From the NCBI RefSeq assembly GCF_001006785.1, contig NZ_CDHO01000002.1, positions 930,001-994,000 of the forward strand: a DNA stretch of 64,000 nucleotides, read 5' to 3'. Source of the stretch: Hyphomicrobium_B sp001006785 (GTDB lineage: Bacteria; Pseudomonadota; Alphaproteobacteria; Rhizobiales; Hyphomicrobiaceae). Positions 17,567 to 26,900 of this stretch are shown here, in pieces. How positions within the stretch are numbered: position 1 is the stretch's first letter; every line of letters begins with the position of its first letter. The notes beneath the pieces were generated by a model. It was not told the DNA's origin, did no database searches, and saw only the letters and a list, made by a program, of their open reading frames with translations. Both the position numbers and the translations under genes were made by a program.

Positions 17567-20500
17567 TTGCGTTTTGCGGCAAGCGATTGCGAAATGTTAC
17601 AACAGTCCAGTGACGCCTATGGCATTTCCCCCATTCAGGCGGGCATGCTGCTGCATGCGATAACCCGCCCGGATAGCGGCATCGATATCGAGCAGATTGT
17701 CGCCAGACTCGACAAAGACACCGATGTTGAAAGCCTTATCGAAGGCTGGCGATTTGCGTTACGACGCCATCCCGTTTTGCGCACGTCATTCCGATGGCTC
17801 GATTGTCCCGAGCCGATGCAGCGGGTTCATAAATCGCCCGAATTGCCGGTTTCGCATTTCGATTGGCGCGCCTCTGCTCCTGAGGAATTGAATAACCGTT
17901 TGGAACGCTTCCTCGCTGACGATCGCCGGCAAGGCTTCGATCTCAGCCAGGCACCGCTCATGCGGCTGACGTTCATCCGGACGGCGTCCGAACTCATGAT
18001 GGTTTGGACGTTTCATCACATCATTCTCGACGGGCGCTCATTCCCGATCGTATTGCGCGATGTTTTCGACGTCGCCGATACGCGGCAAGCTTCAGAAGTG
18101 GCGCTGGCGGCTCTGCCTGAATTTCGCCAGCACGTCGAATGGCTGAAAGACCGGAAAGATCAGAAAGATCAGGGCGCCGAACGGTACTGGAAAGACCTTC
18201 TTGCCGGATTTAGCGCCCCGCTGAAAATCTGGGTCGAGCGAGGCGGCACCGCCCCACGGAACGATAGCGGCGAAGCATTCGGCAATGTCGAAAGCCGTTT
18301 GTCTCCCGAAGCAACGAAGAATCTGAGGCAAGCCGCGTCTGCCGCAAACGTGACGATGAACACGCTCCTCCAGGGCGCGTGGGCGATTTTACTCAGCCGC
18401 CTGAGCAACGAACGCGATGTTGTTTTCGGCGCAACGCGCGCTTGCCGGAAGTCGGGCGTTCCAGGCGCTAATGACATCGTCGGCATTCTGATCAACACGC
18501 TTCCCGTGCGCGTCAACGTCAATGGCGCCGCAGACCTCGGAGACTGGCTGCGCGCGATCCGCGATCAGAGCATTGCCACGCGGGCGCATGAACACACTCC
18601 GCTTGTCAGGGTTCAAGGCTGGAGCGACATCGAACGCGGCCGCCCGCTGTTCGAAACTCTCGTCGTTTACGAACACATGCCGCTCGATGCGCAGTTGAAG
18701 GCACTTGGCGGCGCCTGGCAACAGCGCTCGTTCCAATACGTCGGCCAGACGAATTTCCCGCTCGCGCTCATCGCCTACGGCGGGGAGCGCCTTCTGCTGC
18801 GCATCGAGTACGCACGCGACCGCTTCGAAGACGACGTCGCGCAGCGCGTGCTTCGCTATCTCGAAGAACTCCTGACCGGCATCGCAGATAGACTTGCCGG
18901 CCAGGATCACGCCACGAACTTGAACGGATTGCAGATGCTGCCCGCCGGCGAGCGAGCAGCGCTTTTGGCCAACGACCCGGTGAGCCGTTCCGGCTATGCC
19001 GTCTCGATCCTGCAAAGCCTGTTCGAAGCTCGCGTCCGGCTGACCCCCGATGCGGAAGCCGTGGTCGCGGGCGATCTGACGTTGAGCTATCGCGAACTCA
19101 ACGCCAAAGCCAATCAGCTCGCGCACGCGCTCCGGCAGAAGGGGGTAAAGCGAAACGATTTCGTCGGTCTCGCCGTCGAACGCAACGCCGACATCGCGAT
19201 CGGAATTCTTGCGATCATAAAGGCCGGCGCCGCCTATGTGCCGATCGATCCGGATTATCCGAAGGATCGGCTCGCCTTCATCGTCGAGGATGCGAATGCC
19301 CGCCTCGTGCTCGCAAGCAGCACGGTCTCGGACTCCTTGCAGCTCGACGCCGAATGCCTCGACATTGCCACCGCAGGAAACGGTTTTCCCGAAACCGATC
19401 CCGAGAGCGTATCGACTCCCGACGATCTCGCATACGTCATCTATACGTCAGGCTCGACGGGCAAACCCAAAGGCGTGCTTGTAACGCACGCCAACGTCGC
19501 GCGGCTCTTCAGTGCGACGACCCACTGGTACGGCTTCAACGAAAAAGACCGCTGGACGCTCTTCCATTCCTACGCATTCGATGTCTCGGTCTGGGAACTG
19601 TGGGGCGCGCTGCTCCACGGCGGCAGCATTGTCGTCGTGCCGTATTGGGTGAGCCGCGATCCCGTCGCTTATCGCGACCTGCTCGTGAAAGAGCAGGTGA
19701 CAATCCTCTGCCAGACGCCGTCCGCATTCCGCCAGCTCATACAGGCTGACCTCACCGACGCACCGGCAAAGTTTGCGCTGCGCGAAATCATCTTCGCGGG
19801 CGAAGCGCTCGAACTGCAATCGCTCAAACCGTGGGTCGAGCGCTACGGAGATCAGAAGCCGCGCCTGATCAACATGTACGGCATCACCGAGACGACCGTG
19901 CATGTCACCTATCGCATCATAACGCGCGCGGACATCGACGCCGGCACCGGCAGCGTCATCGGCGAACCCATTCCCGATCTTTACATTCTCCTGCTGGACG
20001 AACGCGGCCAACCGGTGCCCGTCGGCGTGCCCGGAGAAATCTGGGTCGGCGGCCCGGGCGTCGCGGACGGATATCTCAACCGCCCCGAACTGACCGCCCA
20101 GCGCTTCGTGACCGACCCGTTCGATCCGTTGCACGCAACGAAACTCTATAGGTCCGGCGATCTCGCACGCAGACTTCCAGACGGTGACCTGGAATTCCTC
20201 GGGCGCATCGACTTGCAGGTCAAAATACGCGGCTTCCGCATCGAGCTCGGAGAAATCGAAGCCGGGCTGAAGCAATGCCCCGGCGTTGCGGACGCTGCCG
20301 TCATCGCGCGCGAAGATACGCCCGGCGACAAGAGATTGGCCGCCTACATCATCGGCAAGGATTCGAGCCCGCTCGACGCGCTCGCGCTGCGCAACGCGCT
20401 CACTGAAACGTTGCCTCCGTACATGATCCCGGCGCACTTCATCAAAGTGCCGGTGCTGCCGCTCAACGCCAACGGTAAGCTCGACCGCGGCAAACTCCCT

Positions 20501-23500
20501 GCGCCTCAGGCAGACGATCAGAGCCAGAACAACAATCAGCGGAGCTTCGTCGAACCGCGATCCGAAACCGAGCGCAAGATCGCAGATGCCTGGGCTGCCG
20601 TTCTTCGCATCGAACGCGTCGGCGCGGACGATAACTTCTTCGCACTCGGCGGCGATTCAATTCTCAGCATCCAGGTCGTCGCGAAATGCCGTCAGGCTGG
20701 CATCACAAACTTTACGACCCGCGATCTGTTCGAGCATCCGACCGTCGCCGCGTTGGCCCGCTGCATCGACAGCCGCGAGCATCGCGACATCGCGCCTGCG
20801 GCACGGCCCACGGGCACCGTTTCATTGACCCCGATCCAAAACTGGTTCTTCGAACAGAATTTCACGACCCCCGATTACTGGAACCAGGCATTCGTCTTCG
20901 AGGTGCCGCATGATCTCGATCACGCTCTCCTCGCGCGAGCGCTAGCCGCGGTCTGCGATCATCACGATGCATTCCGTCTGCGTTTTGCTAACGACGGAGC
21001 AAGCTGGTCGGCGCGGCTCGCTGACGGCGCACCGCAGGTCGACGTCATCAGCCACGACCTGTCGGCCATCGACGTTGAAGCGCAGCGCGCGCACATCGAA
21101 AGCATCTCCGCCACCGAGCAGGCTAAACTCGACATCGCGCAAGGCCCGCTGATACGCGCCGCGCATTTCGTCCTAGGCAAGAACCAGCCCGGCCGCCTGA
21201 TGCTCGTGGCACATCACCTTGCTATCGACGGCGTTTCCTGGCGCATTTTGTTGGAAGATCTCGAAGCAGCGTACAGCGCACTCGCGCAAGGGCGGCCTGT
21301 AAACCTCCCTCCCCATAGCAGCTCATTCCAGGCCCACGCCGCTCGCCTCGCCGCCTATGCGCGCGATCCACAGGTCACTGCGACCGCACCAACTTGGCTG
21401 CGCATGCTGGACGCGCCCACCGCGGCATTGCCCGTCGTCTCGCATGGCGCAAGCCTCGAAGCCGAAGCCACCTCGTTGACCGTCGAGCTTGATCCCGCAG
21501 AGACAACAGCCCTCCTGCAAGACGTTCCGACTGCGTACCGAACACAGATCAACGACGCTCTGCTGACCGCTCTCGCCTCGGCGCTCCGGCAGACCAGTGG
21601 CGGCACGTCGTTCCTGATCGAAATGGAGGGCCACGGCCGCGAGGACATCGGCGCGGGCCTCGACCTGTCGCGCAGCATCGGCTGGTTCACGTCGCTCTTT
21701 CCGTTGCGTCTGGACCTGAATGCCGATGCCTCGGTCGGGCCGACACTGAAGGCGATCAAGGAGCAGACGCGGGCCATCCCAGATCGCGGCCTCTCGTATG
21801 GTCTGCTGCGCTACAGCGCTGAAGACGCGACCGTGCGCGAGAAGCTCGCGAGCGCCCAGCGCCCGCAGATTCTGTTCAATTACCTTGGGCAGTTCGATCA
21901 GGTGACGCGCGACTCCTCACTGTTCGCCTTCGCTCCTGAATCCGCAGGCCCCTGGCATGCGTCTCAGAACAAACGCACGCATGCGCTGGAAGTCTTGGCG
22001 CAAATCCGGTCCGGAAAACTAAACGTTGAATGGATCTTCGGCGAAAGCCAGATCGCGCGCGCAACCGTCGAGCAGTTGGCGTCCGATTTCATAGCGCAAC
22101 TCAAGGCCATCATTCGCCATTGCCGCGAGCCGCAGAACGCCGGACGCACGCCGTCGGACTTTCCCCTTCTGAGCCTGACACAAGATCAAGTCGACGAACT
22201 CTGGGGCAACTATCCGGGCTTCGGCGATGCCTATCCGCTGACTCCGATGCAGCGCCTCTTCCATGTCATGGAGCAGGCCGGTTCTTCGGTCGGGCTCGAG
22301 CAGTGGCAATTCCGGATCGAAGGCGGCCTTGAGCCTGCATTGCTGCGTCAGGCCTTCGGACAAGCCATTGCGCGACATCCGATCCTGCGGTCGGCATTCG
22401 CGACTTTGCCCAACGGCGAACCGATCCAGGTCGTGCTGCCCGAGGCGACGCTTCCCTGGCGCGAAGAAGACTGGCGTCACCTCAGTTCCGCCGATCGCCA
22501 GAACGCACTTCAGCAAACACTGTCAAAAGACGCACAAACGCCGTTCGACCACGCTCGCCCGCCGCTGATGCGCATCGCATTGCTGCGCACCGCCGACACC
22601 GAATGGCAGCTCGTTTGGACCACGCACCATCTCTATATCGATGGCTGGTCCTGGCCGCTTCTCTTCCGCGAAATCACGGAGATCTATGCGGCATTGCAGG
22701 ACCAGCGGCCTGCGGCGCTGCAAAGCCCGGTCGGATTCGTCCAATATGTGAAATGGACATCGCAGCAAGACCCCGCCGGTTCGCATGACTACTGGCGCAA
22801 CGCGCTCGCAGGCATTTCGCAGCCGACACCTTTGGCGCTTTCCAGCCCATCGGCGCAACCGCCGGGCGCGCCAGCTTCGCAGCCCGATGAAATCATCGTT
22901 CGCGTATCGCACGACTTGACCAAGGACTTGCGCGCTCTGGCGCTCGCGACGGAAAGCACGCCGAGCACCCTTGTGCAGGCTGCTTGGGCCCTGCTGCTCT
23001 CGCACTATGCGGACGCGCGCGATGTCGTCTTCGGCGCGACGCTCTCCGGGCGTCCGGATCATATCGAGGGCATCGAAACGCTGATCGGCCCCTGCGTCAC
23101 GAACGTGCCGGTTCGGGTTGCATTGCCTGCCGACACGGCTCTGCACGCCTGGCTCGGCCGACTGCAGAAACAGCAGCTCGACCTTAATCAACATCAGTAT
23201 ACGCCGCTCGACGCCATTCAGGGCGTCAGTGACGTATCTTGGAACAACCGCCTGTTCGACAGCTTGATCGTGTTCCAAAACTACCAGGTCGATGCGGCCA
23301 TCGGCCAGCTCGGCCGCGACGCCAAGTTGCTCCCCGTCCAGACACCGGAAGCGACAAATTATGCTCTGACGATTGCCGCGAGCCCGGGCGACGAGCTGAT
23401 CCTTCGGCTCATCTCGCATAACACCCGCCTCGATCGCGAAACGGTTAACGCCATCGCGAAGGATTTGCCCGTCGTGTTCGCCGCACTCGCGGCGAGCGGA

Positions 23501-23941
23501 CCCGAAACCACGCTCGCCGATGTCATGGGACGGCTGCCGGCGGAGAGGCGCGGAAAGGCCGCCGCAGCTCGCGCAGCCATTGTGCAAAGGGGCAGGACGT
23601 CCTCATCCGCAGCCGCCAATACTTCGACAGAGCGGCGCCTCGCGGAAATCTGGAGCAAGCTCCTCGGCCGCTCCGACGTCGGCATTGACGATAATTTCTT
23701 CGACGCCGGCGGCCAATCTCTCTTATTGTTGCGCATGCATAAGCTCATAGAAGAAGCCTTCGGCGTGCGCGTGCAGATCGTCAAGCTTCTGGCTCATCCA
23801 ACCATCCGGGCGCTGGCTATCAGCCTTGATGGCGGAGATGGCACTGCATTTGCTTCCCAGCCGGCAGGTGAGGCCGCAGACCGCGCCATGAAGCAGCGCG
23901 CTGCCCTCGCAAAACAGCGTTCTAGAACGAAGCTGGGCTGA
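17567..23941 (+). CDS. Nonribosomal peptide synthetase, C-A-PCP-E-C-PCP
   Basis: 2124 residues. Domains: condensation (about 5-440; HHIILDG with H150, H151, D155); adenylation (about 470-965; YTSGSTGKPKG at 626); carrier (LGGDSI, S1031); epimerization (about 1080-1525; HHLAIDG at 1216, EGHGRE, ILFNYLGQF); second condensation (about 1555-1985; HHLYIDG at 1687); carrier (GGQSL, S2051). The second module has no adenylation domain. The pocket residues of the adenylation domain read D-V-W-C-I-A-M-V-H-K, which I cannot assign to an amino acid. The epimerase predicts a D-residue. The leading condensation domain implies an acyl or amino starter from outside. The start is a TTG at 17567, 12 bases from GAGGGAGG; an ATG at 17594 is the alternative. 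The stop is 2 bases before the PKS start. Confidence 0.95.
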   Translation: MRFAASDCEMLQQSSDAYGISPIQAGMLLHAITRPDSGIDIEQIVARLDKDTDVESLIEGWRFALRRHPVLRTSFRWLDCPEPMQRVHKSPELPVSHFDWRASAPEELNNRLERFLADDRRQGFDLSQAPLMRLTFIRTASELMMVWTFHHIILDGRSFPIVLRDVFDVADTRQASEVALAALPEFRQHVEWLKDRKDQKDQGAERYWKDLLAGFSAPLKIWVERGGTAPRNDSGEAFGNVESRLSPEATKNLRQAASAANVTMNTLLQGAWAILLSRLSNERDVVFGATRACRKSGVPGANDIVGILINTLPVRVNVNGAADLGDWLRAIRDQSIATRAHEHTPLVRVQGWSDIERGRPLFETLVVYEHMPLDAQLKALGGAWQQRSFQYVGQTNFPLALIAYGGERLLLRIEYARDRFEDDVAQRVLRYLEELLTGIADRLAGQDHATNLNGLQMLPAGERAALLANDPVSRSGYAVSILQSLFEARVRLTPDAEAVVAGDLTLSYRELNAKANQLAHALRQKGVKRNDFVGLAVERNADIAIGILAIIKAGAAYVPIDPDYPKDRLAFIVEDANARLVLASSTVSDSLQLDAECLDIATAGNGFPETDPESVSTPDDLAYVIYTSGSTGKPKGVLVTHANVARLFSATTHWYGFNEKDRWTLFHSYAFDVSVWELWGALLHGGSIVVVPYWVSRDPVAYRDLLVKEQVTILCQTPSAFRQLIQADLTDAPAKFALREIIFAGEALELQSLKPWVERYGDQKPRLINMYGITETTVHVTYRIITRADIDAGTGSVIGEPIPDLYILLLDERGQPVPVGVPGEIWVGGPGVADGYLNRPELTAQRFVTDPFDPLHATKLYRSGDLARRLPDGDLEFLGRIDLQVKIRGFRIELGEIEAGLKQCPGVADAAVIAREDTPGDKRLAAYIIGKDSSPLDALALRNALTETLPPYMIPAHFIKVPVLPLNANGKLDRGKLPAPQADDQSQNNNQRSFVEPRSETERKIADAWAAVLRIERVGADDNFFALGGDSILSIQVVAKCRQAGITNFTTRDLFEHPTVAALARCIDSREHRDIAPAARPTGTVSLTPIQNWFFEQNFTTPDYWNQAFVFEVPHDLDHALLARALAAVCDHHDAFRLRFANDGASWSARLADGAPQVDVISHDLSAIDVEAQRAHIESISATEQAKLDIAQGPLIRAAHFVLGKNQPGRLMLVAHHLAIDGVSWRILLEDLEAAYSALAQGRPVNLPPHSSSFQAHAARLAAYARDPQVTATAPTWLRMLDAPTAALPVVSHGASLEAEATSLTVELDPAETTALLQDVPTAYRTQINDALLTALASALRQTSGGTSFLIEMEGHGREDIGAGLDLSRSIGWFTSLFPLRLDLNADASVGPTLKAIKEQTRAIPDRGLSYGLLRYSAEDATVREKLASAQRPQILFNYLGQFDQVTRDSSLFAFAPESAGPWHASQNKRTHALEVLAQIRSGKLNVEWIFGESQIARATVEQLASDFIAQLKAIIRHCREPQNAGRTPSDFPLLSLTQDQVDELWGNYPGFGDAYPLTPMQRLFHVMEQAGSSVGLEQWQFRIEGGLEPALLRQAFGQAIARHPILRSAFATLPNGEPIQVVLPEATLPWREEDWRHLSSADRQNALQQTLSKDAQTPFDHARPPLMRIALLRTADTEWQLVWTTHHLYIDGWSWPLLFREITEIYAALQDQRPAALQSPVGFVQYVKWTSQQDPAGSHDYWRNALAGISQPTPLALSSPSAQPPGAPASQPDEIIVRVSHDLTKDLRALALATESTPSTLVQAAWALLLSHYADARDVVFGATLSGRPDHIEGIETLIGPCVTNVPVRVALPADTALHAWLGRLQKQQLDLNQHQYTPLDAIQGVSDVSWNNRLFDSLIVFQNYQVDAAIGQLGRDAKLLPVQTPEATNYALTIAASPGDELILRLISHNTRLDRETVNAIAKDLPVVFAALAASGPETTLADVMGRLPAERRGKAAAARAAIVQRGRTSSSAAANTSTERRLAEIWSKLLGRSDVGIDDNFFDAGGQSLLLLRMHKLIEEAFGVRVQIVKLLAHPTIRALAISLDGGDGTAFASQPAGEAADRAMKQRAALAKQRSRTKLG

Positions 23942-23943
23942 CG

Positions 23944-26900
23944 ATGTCCTATGCGCAGAATTATGATTCAAACGACGGGATTGCCATCATCGGACTGGCA
24001 GGCCGTTTTCCGGGCGCGCGCTCGCCTCGCGAGCTTTGGCAGAACCTGATCGCAGGCCGCGAAACGATCAGCCACTTCAGCCCCAACGAACTCGAACCCG
24101 CCGATCCTGATGAGATGGCGGCGCGTTTGGACCCGGCTTATGTCCCGGCACGCGGAATCCTTGCCGATGTCGACAAATTCGACGCGGGCTTCTTCGGCAT
24201 TACGCCGCGCGAGGCGGAAGTTCTCGATCCGCAACAACGCCTGTTCCTCGAAGCGTCGTGGGAAGTCCTCGAAGACGCTGGCTACGATCCGCGCGCCTTC
24301 GCCGGATCGATCGGGCTCTTCGCAGGCTCCAGCAACAACACCTACTTCCTGCGCAATCTCATCGACCGTAAGGACGTGACCGATCTCGTGGGCTGGCTCA
24401 CCACGATGATGGGCAACGAGAAGGATTATCTCACCACACGCGTCGCCTATAAGCTCGACCTCAAAGGCCCGGCGCTCAACATCGTCACCGCCTGCTCCAC
24501 GTCCCTCGTCGCCGTCGCGACCGCCGTGCAGAGCTTGCAGACGTGGCAATGCGATATGGCTCTCGCGGGCGGCGTCACGGTCGCGTTGCCGCAAAAGCGT
24601 GGCTATCTCTCGCAGGAAGGCGCGATCACATCTTCCGACGGCCATTGCCGTGCCTTCGATGCTAACGCAAGCGGCACCGTTTTCAGCAACGGCCTCGGCC
24701 TTGTGGCACTGCGCCGCCTCTCCGACGCCCTGGAAGCCAACGACCGCATCTATGCCGTCATCAAAGGCGCGGCGTTGAACAACGACGGCAGCGCCAAAGT
24801 CAGCTTCACGGCGCCGAGCGTCGAAGGTCACACGCAAGTCATCGCGACGGCGCAGGCGCTCGCGGGCATCGACCCGGAAACGATTTCCTACATCGAAGCG
24901 CACGGCACCGGCACGAGCCTCGGCGATCCGATCGAAATCGCGGGCCTGACGCAGGCGTTCCGGGCCGGCGGCGACGTTCGCAAAGGTAGTTGCCCCATCG
25001 GTTCGCTGAAAACCAACATCGGACATCTCGACGCCGCGGCGGGCGTGGCCGGTCTTATCAAGACGGCATTGGCGATGCACCATCGCGTTCTGCCGCCCAC
25101 ATTGAATTTCAAGACGCCCAATCCCAAGCTCGATCTCGAAAACTCTCCATTCTTCGTGAACACGACAGTGCGTCCCTGGGAATTCGACGGCCGCCCTCTC
25201 CGCGCCGGTGTGAGTTCGTTCGGTGTCGGCGGCACGAATGCTCATGTCGTGCTCGAAGAAGCGCCTGCGAACCCGGCGAGCGGAACGGCGCGTTCCAGCC
25301 AGCTTCTCGTGCTTTCGCATCGCACGGCCGCAGGACTTGACGAGCAACGCCGACGCCTCGCAGCCCACCTCGAAACGGAAACCGGTCTCGACTTGGCTGA
25401 TGTCGCCGTCACGCTGCAGACCGGCCGTCGCCCCTTCGACCATCGCCAGGCATTCGTCTGCCGCGATTCCGATGACGCGCGCAAAGTCCTATCCGCTGCA
25501 TCCGCCGACGCTCAGCACGCGCCGCGGACCGCGCGAAATTTCGGTGGCGTCGCTTTCCTGTTCCCCGGACAGGGCGCTCAGCACATCAACATGGCGCGTA
25601 GCCTCTACGATCAGGAGCCGCTATTCCGTCGCGAGGTCGACGAATCCTGCGACGTGCTTGCCCCGATCTTGGGCCGGGATCTGAGAGACCTCATCTATCC
25701 CGCACCGAGCAACGCCGACGCTGCTGCAGCCGATCTGAAGCAGACGCGTTTCACGCAACCGGCTCTGTTCGTGATCGAGCATGCGCTTGCTCGCTTGTGG
25801 ATGTCGTGGGGTGTCAAGCCGACGGCTTTGATTGGCCACAGCCTCGGCGAATACGTGGCGGCGACCATTGCTGGCACGTTCGATCGCGACGCTGCATTGC
25901 GGCTGGTCGCAAAACGCGCCGCGCTCATGCAGGCCCTTCCGACGGGCGCGATGCTTGCCGTGAAAGTTCAGCCCGCGCGGATCGCGACGCTGATCGCAGA
26001 AGGCGTTTCCGTCGCTGCCTACAACGCTCCGGGAACCGTCGTCGTCAGCGGCACGCACGACGCCATCAGCCAGTTCGAACGCGAGTTGTCCGCGAACGCC
26101 ATCGCATATCGCGCGCTCGAAACATCGCACGCGTTCCATTCAGCTGTGATGGATTCAATCGTCGAGCCTTTCCAGCAACTCGTCCGCGAAGCAAAACCGA
26201 AAACGCCAACGCAAGCCTGGATCTCCTGCCTCACCGGCGCACCGATCTCGGACGAAGACGGGATCGATCCGGCTTACTGGGCGCGCCAGATGCGCCAGCC
26301 GGTCCGCTTCTCCGAAGGCATCCGACACTTGTACGATAGCGCGCAGGTGCTGCTTGAAGTCGGACCAGGCCGCACGCTCGCGTCATTGGCGCGTCAGCAA
26401 GGTCCGCGCGCGTCGGGTGCGCCGGTCGTCACTTCGCTGTCTGCCGATCGCGAAACTGAAGACAAACTGGATCACACACTTCAGACGCTCGGCGATCTTT
26501 GGTGCGCGGGCAGCGGTGTCGATTGGACCGCATTCAACGCAGGCCGCGGTGGCAGGCGCATCTCACTGCCGACATACGCATTCGAACAAACCAGATTCTG
26601 GATCGACGCCCCCGTGCACGATCCACGGCCGGTTCCCACCCCCATTTCACTTCAGCCCGCATGCGCGCCGGTCATCGCGCAAGCTCCGGCAAACGTGCAA
26701 CCGGTCAACCAATCCGCAACATCCCTTTCTGAGTGGAGCAATCCCATGTCGAGTTCAGGGCCGCAAATCGCGAGCCTTCGCCAGTTGTTCGCGGATCTGT
26801 CGGGACTGGAGCCTGACAGCCTTGACCCGAACGTCTCGCTCGTCGAACTCGGTCTCGACTCCCTTGCGCTCACTCAAGCGGCTGGCGCGTTGAATAAGAA

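Noticed and set aside
23530..23941. A thioesterase or docking domain at the end of NRPS1
   Set aside because: The segment is a normal carrier followed by a short basic tail; no GxSxG motif is present.
24000..25443. 491-codon leftward frame inside the PKS gene
   Set aside because: Long antisense frames are expected in GC-rich DNA; the plus-strand frame has unmistakable ketosynthase motifs.
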